A stretch of 64,000 bases of DNA, taken from assembly GCF_000384135.1 (NCBI RefSeq), contig NZ_KB913028.1:771351-835350 (forward strand), read 5' to 3'. A program made the position numbers and the translations under genes. A model generated the notes under the pieces. The model did not search any database and had not been told where the DNA came from. It was given only the letters and a program-made list of their open reading frames with translations. This document shows, in pieces, positions 18,734 to 28,527 of the stretch (position 1 is the stretch's first letter; each line of letters begins with the position of its first letter). This DNA is from Succinispira mobilis DSM 6222. Its GTDB lineage: Bacteria; Bacillota; Negativicutes; Acidaminococcales; Succinispiraceae.

Positions 18734-19876
18734 TTGGAAAAATATTATTTGGCTACATTGAAACTGGTAAAAGGCCTAGGTGATCGTAAAATTTTACGCT
18801 TATTGGAAATTTTTCAAACAGCAACAAGAATTTGGCAGTTATTGCCTAGAGAATTAGAACAAACGAAATTGTTGACTACAGTAGGCTTACAACATTTACA
18901 GCAATTGAAAAAGGAAAATATTCCAGAACGGTTACGTGAAATTTGCGTAAGGCAAAATATAAAAATCATCACATACCGAGAAACTGAATATCCAGAAAGC
19001 TTGCGACAACTCTGTGATTGTCCAATATTGTTGTATACAAAGGGGCAGGGTAATTTAACCGCTACTTATAACTTAGCTGTGGTTGGGCCGCGCGAAGCTA
19101 GTCTCTATGGTAAGCAGGTTGTGGAGTATTTATTGCAAGCGTTAAGTAAAACCACGCAACAAGTACAGATAATAAGTGGAGGCGCACGTGGTATTGACAC
19201 CAAAGCACATCTTGGTGCTTTAGAATATGGTTTACCAACGATCGCTGTTTTTGGTTGTGGTTTAGATCAAGCCTATCCGCCAGAAAATAGCAGGTTATTT
19301 GAGCAGATTCAAACAACTGGGTTGATTGTATCTGAATATCCCCCGGGTAGTAAAGCTAGTAAATTCACTTTCCCAGCTCGAAATAGAATTATTTGTGGTT
19401 TGAGTCGTGGCGTGGTGCTAGCAGAAGCCCCAGAACGTAGTGGAGCTCTGATTACGGCAGAGCTAGCTTTGGAAAACGGACGCGAAGTTTATTGCGTGCC
19501 AGGTAGTATTTTTTCGAAAAATACTGTAGGGGTGCATAATTTAATAAAGCAAGGTGCTAAATTGATAACTAACATAGAGGATATTTTGATTGATTTTCAA
19601 GATGATTTTAAAGTTGGAAATAGACCTAAAAATATCTTTTCTGGTAGCGATCAATATCAACAAATATCATTAAAAGAAGCTACTAATGGCCTTGAATTAG
19701 ACGAAAAGCAAAAAAATGTTTATAATAGCCTAGACTATCAGATCGAACTAAGTGCAGAAGACCTTTTATGTAAATTGCAAATTGAACTTAGCGAACTTAA
19801 CTTAGTGCTGTTGCAGTTAGAGATGTATGGCTTAGCAGTGAGAAATGAATATAATAAAAAATACTTACGAAAATAG
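18734..19876 (+). CDS. dprA: DNA-processing protein DprA
   Basis: Single-strand DNA-binding protein that loads RecA during natural transformation; also called Smf. It starts at TTG, 8 bases after GAGGTG. The N-terminal region carries a helix-hairpin-helix-like segment (KLVKGLGDRKILRLLEIF). The Rossmann-like domain shows VVGPREASLYGKQVV, ISGGARGIDTKAHLGAL and FPARNRIICGLSRGVVLAEAP, all hallmarks. A C-terminal winged-helix-like part (about 315-380) is present. 380 residues, intact. The dprA-topA-trmFO order matches B. subtilis. No other competence gene lies in the window. Confidence 0.95.
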   Translation: MEKYYLATLKLVKGLGDRKILRLLEIFQTATRIWQLLPRELEQTKLLTTVGLQHLQQLKKENIPERLREICVRQNIKIITYRETEYPESLRQLCDCPILLYTKGQGNLTATYNLAVVGPREASLYGKQVVEYLLQALSKTTQQVQIISGGARGIDTKAHLGALEYGLPTIAVFGCGLDQAYPPENSRLFEQIQTTGLIVSEYPPGSKASKFTFPARNRIICGLSRGVVLAEAPERSGALITAELALENGREVYCVPGSIFSKNTVGVHNLIKQGAKLITNIEDILIDFQDDFKVGNRPKNIFSGSDQYQQISLKEATNGLELDEKQKNVYNSLDYQIELSAEDLLCKLQIELSELNLVLLQLEMYGLAVRNEYNKKYLRK

Positions 19877-19890
19877 AGGAGTGTTGTGGT

Positions 19891-21966
19891 TTGGGAAAAA
19901 CGTTATTAATTGTTGAATCCCCAGCAAAATCTAAAACTATAGAAAAATTTTTGGGTAAAAATTATGCAGTAGCAGCTTCGATGGGACATCTTCGAGATTT
20001 GCCGAAAAGTCAATTTGGTGTTGATGTAGAAAACGATTATACGCCTAAGTACATTAATATTCGTGGCAAAGGGGATTTGATAAAAAAATTGAAAACCCAA
20101 GCGAAACAAGCTGATAAAATTTTTCTAGCAACTGACCCTGATCGCGAAGGCGAGGCAATTGCGTGGCATTTAGCTCATATTTTTAACATTGATACTGAAC
20201 AAATTTGTCGGGTGGAATTTAACGAAATTACCAAAAATGCTATTCAGCAAGCTATAAAACAACCTAAAAAAATAGATTTAGATAAAGTAAATGCTCAACA
20301 AACTAGAAGAATTTTAGATAGAATTGTAGGTTACAAATTAAGTCCACTGTTGTGGCGTAAAGTTAAAAGAGGACTAAGTGCGGGTCGCGTTCAGTCGGTG
20401 GCTGTTAAAATAATTTGTGAGCGCGAGCAAGAATATCTGAACTTCAAACCACAAGAATACTGGACTTTTACAGTTAGTTTGAGTAAAAATGATAAAAGTA
20501 AAGAGTTTACTGCGGAACTAGTTAAAATTAAAGATAAAAAGCTTCATATTGATAATCAAGGTGCAGCAGAAAAAATAGTTGCCGAATTAAAAAATATTGA
20601 TAAATACCTTGTGGAAAATATTGAAAAAAAAGAAAAACGTAGGAAACCAGCGGCTCCTTTCACTACTAGTTCTTTGCAACAAGAGGCAGTTCGCAAACTA
20701 GGGTTTACTACTAAAAAAACTATGATGTTAGCGCAACAATTGTATGAAGGTTTGGCAATAGGGAAAAGTGGGCATATGGGTTTAATAACTTATATGCGTA
20801 CTGATTCTACGCGCATTTCTTTACAAGCTCAAGCTGAAGCTAAAGAATATATTACTAGTGTTTTTGGAGCAGAGTACTATCCCTCAAAAGCTAATGTTTA
20901 TGTGGGCAAGAGTGCCGCTCAAGATGCACACGAAGCAATACGTCCTAGTGATGTTACAAAAACACCAGATTTAATTGAAAACTATTTAACTAAAGACCAA
21001 TATAAATTATATAAATTAATTTGGCAAAGATTTTTGGCAAGCCAAATGGCACCAGCTATATCGGATAGCACGGCTTTGACAATTAGAGCGCAAGATTATT
21101 TATTTAAAAGTAATGGTTCCAAACTTAAATTTATGGGATTTTTGGTATTAGATAGCAAACGTGATTTGGATAAGGATGTTATTTTGCCAGAACTAGAAGT
21201 GGAAGATTTATTGAAATTGCGCAGTGTGCCAGAACCAGTGCAACATTTTACCGAACCGCCACCTAGATACAACGAAGCAACACTGGTTAAAGAGTTAGAA
21301 GAATTGGGTGTAGGTAGGCCTAGTACGTATTCACCTACAATTCAAACAATTATAGATCGTGGGTATGTAAGACGTGAAGATAAAAAAATAGTACCAACTG
21401 AGTTGGGTATTTTGGTGATGGATCTATTGAAAACTTACTTTAAAGACATCGTGGATGTAAATTTTTCGGCTAAACTAGAGGAAAACCTAGATAATATTGC
21501 CGAAGGAAAAGCGGATTTAATTCATGTACTAGATGAGTTCTATCGCCCTTTTGCGGAAAAACTCGAATACGCTGAGCAAGAGATTGGCAAAGTTGAAATT
21601 CAACCAATTGTTTCGGATGTACAGTGTGAAAAATGTGGCAAGATGATGGTTGTTAAGCAAAGTCGCTATGGTTCTTTCTTAGCTTGTCCTGGTTATCCTG
21701 AGTGCAAGAATACCAAACCGATTATCAACTACATTGATGTTCCTTGTCCGTTGTGTCAAGAACGAGTTGGTGAATTTAAAACGAAAAAAGGACGAAGGTT
21801 TTACAAGTGTACTAGTCAAACAGGTTGTGAATTCATGAGTTGGAATAAACCAAGTGGGGAAAAGTGTCCAGATTGTGGTAGTTATATGACTGAAAAAATT
21901 GATAAAGCGCGGCGGACAGTAGTAGTCTGTGCTAATGATAAGTGTAATAAGGAGATTATTAAATGA
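19891..21966 (+). CDS. topA: DNA topoisomerase I
   Basis: Type IA topoisomerase that relaxes negative supercoils. It starts at TTG with GAGGAG upstream. The TOPRIM domain opens with [18 protein letters not shown] and contains [15 protein letters not shown]. The active-site tyrosine is Tyr301 in [14 protein letters not shown]. The C-terminus carries three four-cysteine zinc ribbons beginning [18 protein letters not shown] and CPDCGSYM. 691 residues, full length. Its stop overlaps the trmFO ATG by 4 bases. Confidence 0.97.
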   Translation: MGKTLLIVESPAKSKTIEKFLGKNYAVAASMGHLRDLPKSQFGVDVENDYTPKYINIRGKGDLIKKLKTQAKQADKIFLATDPDREGEAIAWHLAHIFNIDTEQICRVEFNEITKNAIQQAIKQPKKIDLDKVNAQQTRRILDRIVGYKLSPLLWRKVKRGLSAGRVQSVAVKIICEREQEYLNFKPQEYWTFTVSLSKNDKSKEFTAELVKIKDKKLHIDNQGAAEKIVAELKNIDKYLVENIEKKEKRRKPAAPFTTSSLQQEAVRKLGFTTKKTMMLAQQLYEGLAIGKSGHMGLITYMRTDSTRISLQAQAEAKEYITSVFGAEYYPSKANVYVGKSAAQDAHEAIRPSDVTKTPDLIENYLTKDQYKLYKLIWQRFLASQMAPAISDSTALTIRAQDYLFKSNGSKLKFMGFLVLDSKRDLDKDVILPELEVEDLLKLRSVPEPVQHFTEPPPRYNEATLVKELEELGVGRPSTYSPTIQTIIDRGYVRREDKKIVPTELGILVMDLLKTYFKDIVDVNFSAKLEENLDNIAEGKADLIHVLDEFYRPFAEKLEYAEQEIGKVEIQPIVSDVQCEKCGKMMVVKQSRYGSFLACPGYPECKNTKPIINYIDVPCPLCQERVGEFKTKKGRRFYKCTSQTGCEFMSWNKPSGEKCPDCGSYMTEKIDKARRTVVVCANDKCNKEIIK

Positions 21967-23285
21967 ATTTAGAAACAAATAGCCAGCCGGCTGTAAATGT
22001 AATAGGTGCTGGCTTAGCTGGTTGTGAGGCTACTTGGCAATTGATCAAGAGAAATATTCCTGTAAAGTTATATGAAATGCGACCGCTAAAAAACACTCCA
22101 GCACATCAAACCGCATATTTTGCAGAATTGGTTTGTAGTAATTCACTTCGGGCTGATAATGTAGAAAATGCAGTGGGCTTACTAAAAGAAGAAATGCGGT
22201 TGCTAGATTCGCTAATTATGAAATTTGCAAATTCACATAAACTACCGGCTGGCGGAGCTTTAGCCGTGGATCGGGAAGGATTTTCCAAAGCGATAACCGA
22301 GTTTCTTTACAAACATCCCCTAGTGCAAGTAATAAACGAAGAAATTAAAGATTTAAACAGTTTGGAAGGAATAGTAATTGTAGCCACTGGCCCATTAACT
22401 TCGGAAATATTAGCAAATAATATTAAGCAAATAACTGCTAGTGAGTACTTATATTTTTATGACGCAGCGGCACCAATAGTAACAGTAGATTCACTGGATA
22501 TGAATAAAGTATTTCGCGCTTCGCGCTATGATAAAGGTGAAGCTGATTATCTAAATTGTCCGATGAGCGAAGCCGAATATAACAGATTTTGGCAGGAATT
22601 GGTAAAGGCAGAAGTTGTTAAACCCAAAGACTTTGAAAAAGAAATATTTTTTGAAGGTTGTATGCCCATTGAAGTTATGGCCGCGCGGGGTGAACACACT
22701 ATGCGGTTTGGTCCATTAAAACCAGTAGGTCTAGTTGATCCTAGAACTAATGTTGAATCGTATGCAGTAGTCCAATTAAGGCAAGACAATGCCATTGCGA
22801 CAATGTATAACTTAGTTGGTTTTCAGACACACTTGAAATGGCCTGAACAAAAACGAGTTTTTGGCTTGATTCCAGGCCTGGAAAATGCAGAATTTGTACG
22901 TTATGGGGTTATGCACCGTAATACTTTTATTAATTCGCCACAGTTACTTACTGATAAATTTTCCTTGCGCACGCAGCCTAATATTTTTTTTGCAGGACAA
23001 ATTACTGGAGTTGAGGGTTATGTTGAATCGGCAGCATCTGGGTTGATGGTAGGCATAAATGCAGCCCGCTTGTATAATAACCAGCCTTTACTTGAATTTC
23101 CCCGAGAAAGTGCACATGGCTCTTTAGCGAATTATATTAGCTGTGCGGAACACAAGAATTTTCAACCGATGAATATAAACTTTTCTTTAATTCCTAGCTT
23201 ACAAGAAAGAATTAAAAATAAGAAGTTGAAAAATGCCAAAATAGCAGAAATTGCCTTAAATAGCATTAAAAATATAGAATTGTGA
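21963..23285 (+). CDS. trmFO: tRNA (uracil-54-C5) methyltransferase TrmFO, folate-dependent
   Basis: Flavoprotein that makes ribothymidine at position 54 of the tRNA T-loop using methylenetetrahydrofolate and reduced FAD. The dinucleotide-binding motif [15 protein letters not shown] lies at residues 13-27. The conserved Cys58 in ELVCSNSLR and a second cysteine in [11 protein letters not shown] correspond to the catalytic pair. The C-terminus has [19 protein letters not shown]. 440 residues. In B. subtilis, codV, clpQ and clpY follow; here codY comes next. Confidence 0.96.
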   Translation: MNLETNSQPAVNVIGAGLAGCEATWQLIKRNIPVKLYEMRPLKNTPAHQTAYFAELVCSNSLRADNVENAVGLLKEEMRLLDSLIMKFANSHKLPAGGALAVDREGFSKAITEFLYKHPLVQVINEEIKDLNSLEGIVIVATGPLTSEILANNIKQITASEYLYFYDAAAPIVTVDSLDMNKVFRASRYDKGEADYLNCPMSEAEYNRFWQELVKAEVVKPKDFEKEIFFEGCMPIEVMAARGEHTMRFGPLKPVGLVDPRTNVESYAVVQLRQDNAIATMYNLVGFQTHLKWPEQKRVFGLIPGLENAEFVRYGVMHRNTFINSPQLLTDKFSLRTQPNIFFAGQITGVEGYVESAASGLMVGINAARLYNNQPLLEFPRESAHGSLANYISCAEHKNFQPMNINFSLIPSLQERIKNKKLKNAKIAEIALNSIKNIEL

Positions 23286-23315
23286 AAAAACTTACTGGAT
23301 TGAGATTTTTTACTA

Positions 23316-23344
23316 TTGACTAAATAATAAAAAAATTATATTAT
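23316..23344 (+). promoter_or_regulatory. Promoter of codY
   Basis: TTGACT at 23316-23321, a 17-base spacer and TATTAT at 23339-23344. An overlapping TATAAT at 23342 would have a 20-base spacer. The start site would lie near 23351, giving a leader of about 200 bases before codY. Confidence 0.7.
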
Positions 23345-23350
23345 AATATA

Positions 23351-23553
23351 GTATATAGCGTGTAAATATATCAAAGTTTTTGCTTAATTAAAAATGCTTT
23401 GAATATTACAAGCGCTAGCTTGTTAATGTATAATTTGCAGAAATGGACGTAGATGCTAACTATTCTTTAATATAATTTAAAGAGTAGTTAGTTGCTTTAT
23501 TTAATTTATAAAAAAATTCAATACATTACAAAATTTTAGGATAGGAGAATTAT
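23351..23553 (+). promoter_or_regulatory. Long structured leader of codY
   Basis: No protein-coding gene is seen here. Inverted repeats are CAAGC/GCTTG (23409-23413 with 23418-23422) and a 15-bp stem with one G-U pair (23456-23470 with 23477-23491, 6-base loop), followed by a T-rich but interrupted stretch. The large stem could terminate transcription within the leader, or the segment could be an independent small RNA. No known riboswitch class recognised. Confidence 0.45.
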
Positions 23554-24327
23554 ATGACAGCATTATTAGAAAAAACACGTAAAATTAATCGTTTGTTACA
23601 AAAGTCTGAAAAAGTTGATTATGCAGAAGTTTCACACGTGATGAGTGAAGTAATGGGAGGCAATGTTTACATTGTATCTAGACAAGGCAAAATTTTAGGA
23701 CATTCTCTATTAGACGATTTTGAATGTAAGTTAATGTTAGAAAAGGTAATAAAAAAAGAAGTTTTTCCTGAAAGATATGTAGAGTGGTTAATGCGAATTA
23801 CGGAAACATACCCCAATGTGCTTTTAAAAGACCATATGTGTGCTTTTGAAGAGGGAACTAAATGCATTTTCTCTGGTAAATTCACGACGATTGTACCTGT
23901 TTATGGTAGTGGTGAACGAATTGGAACATTAATTTTAGCTAAATTTAGTTCAGAGTTCAATGATTCCGATTTATTATTGTCAGAATATGGTGCGACAGTA
24001 ATCGGGATGGAGATCCTTCGTGACCGCACAGAAAAAATTGAAGAAGAGGCCCGTAAAAAAGCAACTGTGCAAATTGCTTTAGCGACTTTATCGTATTCAG
24101 AACTAGAAGCGATTGTACATATTTTGGGTGAGTTAAATGGGACTGAAGGCTTATTAGTTGCTAGTAAAATAGCAGATCGAGTAGGCATAACTCGGAGTGT
24201 TATCGTGAATGCGCTACGCAAATTTGAAAGTGCGGGAGTTATTGAATCTAAGTCTCTAGGCATGAAAGGTACTTATATCCGTATTTTAAATGACTTGTTG
24301 TTGGATGAATTGAAAAAATTAAGATAA
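23554..24327 (+). CDS. codY: GTP- and branched-chain-amino-acid-sensing global regulator CodY
   Basis: Cytoplasmic DNA-binding repressor that senses GTP and isoleucine/valine/leucine and controls nutrient-limitation genes, including motility in several Firmicutes. The 257 residues split into an N-terminal GAF ligand domain ([36 protein letters not shown]) and a C-terminal winged helix with recognition segment [19 protein letters not shown] and the tail [14 protein letters not shown]. Full length. It lies directly upstream of the flagellar operon but has its own promoter and terminator. Confidence 0.97.
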   Translation: MTALLEKTRKINRLLQKSEKVDYAEVSHVMSEVMGGNVYIVSRQGKILGHSLLDDFECKLMLEKVIKKEVFPERYVEWLMRITETYPNVLLKDHMCAFEEGTKCIFSGKFTTIVPVYGSGERIGTLILAKFSSEFNDSDLLLSEYGATVIGMEILRDRTEKIEEEARKKATVQIALATLSYSELEAIVHILGELNGTEGLLVASKIADRVGITRSVIVNALRKFESAGVIESKSLGMKGTYIRILNDLLLDELKKLR

Positions 24328-24347
24328 TAATAAAAATATGAAACTAG

Positions 24348-24391
24348 GATACTAGACTAATAATTAAAAATTAGCCTAGTATCTTTTTTTT
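24348..24391 (+). terminator. Intrinsic terminator after codY
   Basis: A 14-bp stem with one A-C mismatch (24348-24361 with 24370-24383) and a short loop, followed by an eight-base T run. It separates codY transcription from the flagellar operon. Confidence 0.9.
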
Positions 24392-24426
24392 ATATCGACA
24401 TAGCGCAAGTTTACAGACAAAAAGGC

Positions 24427-24469
24427 TTTTACAATATCAATTTATGTTATATAATATGTGTTATATAAT
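24427..24469 (+). promoter_or_regulatory. Candidate tandem promoters of the flagellar operon
   Basis: Two consensus TATAAT -10 elements occur at 24450-24455 and 24464-24469, each inside an exact copy of the 10-mer GTTATATAAT. The first has TTTTAC 17 bases upstream (24427-24432); the second has only TTTATG (24441-24446). Both look like housekeeping promoters. No sigma-28-type motif was seen here. Confidence 0.55.
24446..24469 (+). repeat. Direct repeat GTTATATAAT x2 in the flgB promoter
   Basis: Exact 10-base direct repeat at 24446-24455 and 24460-24469, 14 bases apart start to start. Each copy holds a -10 hexamer. Confidence 0.9.
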
Positions 24470-24525
24470 GACAGATGTAAAAACAAAACCATGTAGTTTA
24501 TAAAAATAGAGATAGGAGCGTATTT

Positions 24526-24978
24526 ATGAATTTTTTAGACAAACAGAAAACTTTTGTTGTTCTTGATAAATCTCTGCAAGCCTCAGCATTAAGACATAAA
24601 GTTATTGCTAATAATATTGCGAATATAAATACACCGCTCTTTAAAAGAAGTGAAGTTAGTTTTGAAAATCAATTGGCAGAAGCCTTGGCTGAAGAAGCGC
24701 CTGTTGATTCTAAACACAAAAAAGAATTACCGTTGAAAACAACAAACCCCAAACATTTTACAAACATCAGTGCAACGAGACCGAAACTTACTTTAGATGA
24801 GGTAGTTGCTCAAAAAGTGGAAATTCCTGATGAAAGTATGCGTAATGACCAAAACAATGTAGATATTGACCGCGAAACTGCAGACATTGCAAAAAACAGT
24901 ATTTATTATCAGGCTGTAGCCGCACGTTTGAGTAGCTATACGAGTACTTTAAAGCAAGTTATTGAAGGGAGAAAATAA
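24526..24978 (+). CDS. flgB: Flagellar proximal rod protein FlgB
   Basis: Rod subunit exported through the flagellar type III apparatus, joining the MS ring to the drive shaft. The 150-residue protein has the N-terminal rod signature (LRHKVIANNIANINTPLFKR) and a C-terminal coiled-coil-forming stretch (SIYYQAVAARLSSYTSTLKQVIEGR). It is the first gene of the flagellar operon, with flgC two bases after its stop. Confidence 0.95.
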   Translation: MNFLDKQKTFVVLDKSLQASALRHKVIANNIANINTPLFKRSEVSFENQLAEALAEEAPVDSKHKKELPLKTTNPKHFTNISATRPKLTLDEVVAQKVEIPDESMRNDQNNVDIDRETADIAKNSIYYQAVAARLSSYTSTLKQVIEGRK

Positions 24979-24980
24979 GA

Positions 24981-25439
24981 ATGGGTATGTTTAATGCTAT
25001 TGATATCGCCGCTTCAGGAATGACAGCAGAGCGATTACGCTTAGATGTTGTTTCAAATAATTTGGCAAATGTAAATACAACAAGAACAGAAAATGGCACG
25101 CCTTATAGACGTCAAATAGTTGTGTTTGAACCGCGCGAAGATTTCGAAAGTGTGTTGCAAACTAATATAAATAAAGACAATAGCCAAGGGGCTAGAATTG
25201 ATCAAGTTGGACAAGGGGTTCGAGCAAGGGCAATTATTGAAGATCAATCCCCGTTTAGAGCTGTTTACGAACCAGGACATCCAGATGCTGATGCGCAAGG
25301 TTACGTAATGATGCCGAATGTAAATGCAGTAGCCGAGATGATTGATATGCTTAGTGCTTCAAAAGCTTATGAGGCAAATGTAGCAGCTGTTAATGCGGCT
25401 AAAAGTATGGCTTTAAAAGCTCTAGATATCGGTAAATAA
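24981..25439 (+). CDS. flgC: Flagellar basal-body rod protein FlgC
   Basis: Rod component exported by the flagellar apparatus. The N-terminal flagellar rod motif LDVVSNNLANVNTTRTENGTP is clear, PYRRQIVVFEP follows, and the C-terminus (AEMIDMLSASKAYEANVAAVNAAKSM) is the conserved helix found in all axial rod proteins. The ATG follows the flgB stop by two bases, which suggests coupled translation. 152 residues, normal length. Confidence 0.96.
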   Translation: MGMFNAIDIAASGMTAERLRLDVVSNNLANVNTTRTENGTPYRRQIVVFEPREDFESVLQTNINKDNSQGARIDQVGQGVRARAIIEDQSPFRAVYEPGHPDADAQGYVMMPNVNAVAEMIDMLSASKAYEANVAAVNAAKSMALKALDIGK

Positions 25440-25453
25440 AGGAGCGGAAAAAA

Positions 25454-25750
25454 ATGCGAATTAATGAAAATGTACAAACAATGCTAACTTCTGCTAGCAA
25501 AAGTGCCTTGACTCCAGAAAATGATAGTCCCGTTAATTTTTCTAATCTCTTAAAAGAAGCTGTTTATAAAGTGAATGAAACCCAGGTTCAATCGCAACAG
25601 GCGACCATGAAATTGGCTACGGGTGAAATTGAAGATATTTCTCAAGTCACAATTGCCGCGGAAAAAGCTGCAATTAACTTGCAACTAGCAATACAGGTGA
25701 GAAATAAGGCTTTGGATGCGTATCAAGAAATTATGAGGATGCAAATGTAG
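25454..25750 (+). CDS. fliE: Flagellar hook-basal body protein FliE
   Basis: Adaptor between the MS ring (FliF) and the rod, and the first substrate of flagellar export. The 98-residue protein has the typical C-terminal half (KLATGEIEDISQVTIAAEKA, then NLQLAIQVRNKALDAYQEIMRMQM). GGAGCGG precedes the ATG. Position between flgC and fliF is the universal one in Firmicutes. Confidence 0.94.
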   Translation: MRINENVQTMLTSASKSALTPENDSPVNFSNLLKEAVYKVNETQVQSQQATMKLATGEIEDISQVTIAAEKAAINLQLAIQVRNKALDAYQEIMRMQM

Positions 25751-25796
25751 CAGGAGCGTTTTATCGTTCTGTTAGTTTATTGAAAGGATTGATAAG

Positions 25797-27470
25797 ATGG
25801 CTGAATGGAAAGCGCAATTGCAGGCGGTTTGGCAAAAATTAAGCAAAACTCAACGATATGCAATTATGGGAGGAGCCTTAGCGGTATTTATAGCGATATT
25901 AGGTTGGAGCTATTGGTTAGGCGGTAAGGCGGAATATCAACCTCTGTACACAAATTTAGAAACAAAAGATGCAGGCGAAATAGTTAACAAGCTTAAAGAG
26001 CAAAAAGTTGACAATAAAATTAGTGATAACGGTAGTACGATTTTAGTGCCAGCGAAAGATGTTTATGCTTTGCGCCTATCTTTGGCAGCGCAAGGATTGC
26101 CTAGAGGCAAAAAAGGGTTTGAAGTCTTTGACCAAACAAAGTTTGGTACAACTGAATTTCAGAATAAAATGAATTATCTACAGGCTATGCAAGGTGAGAT
26201 GGCCAGAACAATTGAAGAACTTAAAGAAGTTGAGTCCGCACGAGTGCACATAGTTATGCCTGAGGATAGTCTTTACAAAAAAAATGAAAAACCAGCAACT
26301 GCATCGATTATGTTAAAGTTGAAACCTGATGCTGAGTTGGATAAAAATCAAGTTAAAGGAATCGTTAATCTTGTAGCCCATAGTGTGCAAGGATTAAAAC
26401 CAGAAAATATTACAGTAGTAGATAATTTTGCCAAAGTTCTAAATGTCTACGATGAAGAAGAGCAAAAAAATCAAGATAGCAAAAACAATAAGGCTTTTGC
26501 CTTAGATAAGTTTTTAATGACCAAAAAGATTCAAGATCAATTACAATATAACGTGCAATCATTATTAGATCAATCTTTAGGCCAAAATCGTGCAGCGGCA
26601 CGAGTAACGGTGGAATTGGATTTTGATAAACGCTTAATAGATAAGCAAGTTTTTGCTCCAGTAGTAGAAGAAAAAGGTATTTTAAGAAGTTCACAAGATA
26701 TTACCGAAAATTATCAGGGCACTGGCAAACCTCCGGCGGGTGGTCCAGCAGGCACAACTAGTAATATTCCAGGGTATCCAGCGGCGACAAACCAACAAAC
26801 CCAGTCTAACTATGAGAAGAAAGATTCTACAAAAAATTATGAAATAAATGAAACCAAGGAAAAAATAGTCGTTGATCCAGGGGCAATTAAAAGGATTACC
26901 GTAGCGGTATTTATTGATGAAACTTTGACGCAAGCGCAACAAGAAGGTATTTCAAGAGTAGTTGCTTCTGCTTCAGGGATAAATCTTAATCGTGGTGACT
27001 TAGTTTCTGTAGAGCGAATTCCTTTCAATACTGATTTAGCGGAACAGAAAAAAGCTGAACAAGCTAAAGCTGAACAAGAACGCTATATTTACTATGGCTT
27101 AGGTGCGTTAGCGCTATTGATTGTTATTGTGGGAATGGTTATCTGGTATTTGCGTAAAAAGAGTGCCGAAGAAAGAGAACGTATTTTACAAGAACAAAGT
27201 TTCGCAGAACGGATGGAAAAAGAACGTTTGGCTACAGAGCGGATGATTGCTGAGAAGAAAATGTTAGCAGACTACGAAAAAGAACGTGCTGCGATGATTA
27301 GATCAGCTGAAGGTAAAGGTAGTGATGATGGTATGGATAGCTTTACCGGAGAAGAATTGAGCGAGGAAGAAAAATTCTTCAAAGAACAACAAGTTTTGGT
27401 GGAAAGTTTTGCTAAAGAAAATCCTGAAGAATTTGCTCAATTATTACAAGCTTGGTTGTCTGAGGAGTAA
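25797..27470 (+). CDS. fliF: Flagellar MS-ring protein FliF
   Basis: Forms the membrane ring on which the motor assembles. Two membrane segments bracket a large periplasmic-side domain: about residues 23-42 (YAIMGGALAVFIAILGWSYW) and 431-452. Ring-building motifs include YQPLYTNLETKDAGEIVNKL, LPRGKKGFEVFD, ELDKNQVKGIVNLVAHSVQG and DKQVFAPVVEEKGILRSSQD. The cytoplasmic tail is long, charged and ends LSEEEKFFKEQQVLVESFAKE, the FliG-binding part. A Gly/Pro-rich loop lies near residues 307-330. 557 residues, normal. Confidence 0.96.
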   Translation: MAEWKAQLQAVWQKLSKTQRYAIMGGALAVFIAILGWSYWLGGKAEYQPLYTNLETKDAGEIVNKLKEQKVDNKISDNGSTILVPAKDVYALRLSLAAQGLPRGKKGFEVFDQTKFGTTEFQNKMNYLQAMQGEMARTIEELKEVESARVHIVMPEDSLYKKNEKPATASIMLKLKPDAELDKNQVKGIVNLVAHSVQGLKPENITVVDNFAKVLNVYDEEEQKNQDSKNNKAFALDKFLMTKKIQDQLQYNVQSLLDQSLGQNRAAARVTVELDFDKRLIDKQVFAPVVEEKGILRSSQDITENYQGTGKPPAGGPAGTTSNIPGYPAATNQQTQSNYEKKDSTKNYEINETKEKIVVDPGAIKRITVAVFIDETLTQAQQEGISRVVASASGINLNRGDLVSVERIPFNTDLAEQKKAEQAKAEQERYIYYGLGALALLIVIVGMVIWYLRKKSAEERERILQEQSFAERMEKERLATERMIAEKKMLADYEKERAAMIRSAEGKGSDDGMDSFTGEELSEEEKFFKEQQVLVESFAKENPEEFAQLLQAWLSEE

Positions 27471-27510
27471 TAGAATCGCGTTTTAAGAATAACAATTTTG
27501 AGGTGGTAAA

Positions 27511-28527
27511 ATGTACGCATCATCGTCTTTATTAAGTGGAAAAAAGAAAGCGGCGATTTTATTAATAAGTTTAGGGCAAGAAACAGCTGCCAATATTTTT
27601 AAAAAATTAAAAGAAGAAGAATTAGAAGTTATAACTTTAGAAATAGCAAACCAAAAAAAAGTTACCCCCGAACAAAAACAGTTAGTAATATCTGAGTTTT
27701 ACCAAATGTGTAAAGCGAAAGAATATATTAGCGAGGGTGGTTTAGACTATGCTCGTACAGTCCTAGAAAAAGCAGTAGGTCTAGAGAGTGCGCTTAGTGT
27801 TATCAATAAGCTAACTTCTAGCTTGCAAATCAGACCATTTGACTGTGTGCGCAATACTGATCCATCACAATTGTTAAATTTAATTCAAAATGAACATCCA
27901 CAAACAATTGCGTTAGTTTTAGCTTATTTACGACCTGAACAGGCCGCAGCCATTTTATCGGCACTGCCTAATGATGTTCAGTATGATGTAGCAAGACGTA
28001 TAGCTACTATGGATCGAACTTCGCCAGATATAATTCGTGATGTTGAAAAAGTTCTTGAACGTAAAATTAGTTCTTCTTTGGGAAATCAAGACTTCACTAT
28101 TGCTGGTGGGGTAGAGGCAATTGTAGAGTTGTTAAACAGATCAGACAGAACTACAGAGCGCTCTATTATTGAAAATTTAGAATCACAAGATCCGGAATTG
28201 GCAGAAGAAATTCGCAAGTTGATGTTTGTATTTGAAGATATTATTCTCCTTGATGATCGCTCTCTACAAATGGTATTGCGTGAGGTAGAAAACAAAGATT
28301 TGAGTTTAGCTTTGAAGGGTGTGCCTAATGAAGTCGCTAATAAAATTTTCAAAAACATGTCCAAACGGGCAGCCGATATGTTGCGGGAAGAAATTGAATT
28401 TATGGGACCAGTTAGAATTCGTGATGTAGAAGAAGCGCAACAAAAAATTGTTAATATTATTCGCAAACTAGAAGATTCAGGCGAAATTATAGTTTCTCGT
28501 GGTAAAGGAGACGAAGTAATTGCGTAA
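27511..28527 (+). CDS. fliG: Flagellar motor switch protein FliG
   Basis: Torque-generating switch protein bound to FliF and contacted by the stator. The 338 residues show the N-terminal KKAAILLISLGQETAANIFKKL, the middle-domain EHPQ motif (near residue 128), and the C-terminal charged helix region (LMFVFEDIILLDDRSLQMVLRE) with the motif NMSKRAADMLREEIE. A GAGGTGG site precedes the ATG. Its end overlaps the start of fliH by 8 bases. Confidence 0.97.
   Translation: MYASSSLLSGKKKAAILLISLGQETAANIFKKLKEEELEVITLEIANQKKVTPEQKQLVISEFYQMCKAKEYISEGGLDYARTVLEKAVGLESALSVINKLTSSLQIRPFDCVRNTDPSQLLNLIQNEHPQTIALVLAYLRPEQAAAILSALPNDVQYDVARRIATMDRTSPDIIRDVEKVLERKISSSLGNQDFTIAGGVEAIVELLNRSDRTTERSIIENLESQDPELAEEIRKLMFVFEDIILLDDRSLQMVLREVENKDLSLALKGVPNEVANKIFKNMSKRAADMLREEIEFMGPVRIRDVEEAQQKIVNIIRKLEDSGEIIVSRGKGDEVIA

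Noticed and set aside
23443-23472. Ten-codon open frame in the codY leader
   Set aside because: No ribosome binding site; it is better explained as part of the hairpin.
23504-23521. AT-rich near-palindrome resembling a CodY box upstream of codY
   Set aside because: It differs from the AATTTTCWGAAAATT consensus at several positions, and such AT stretches are expected by chance here.
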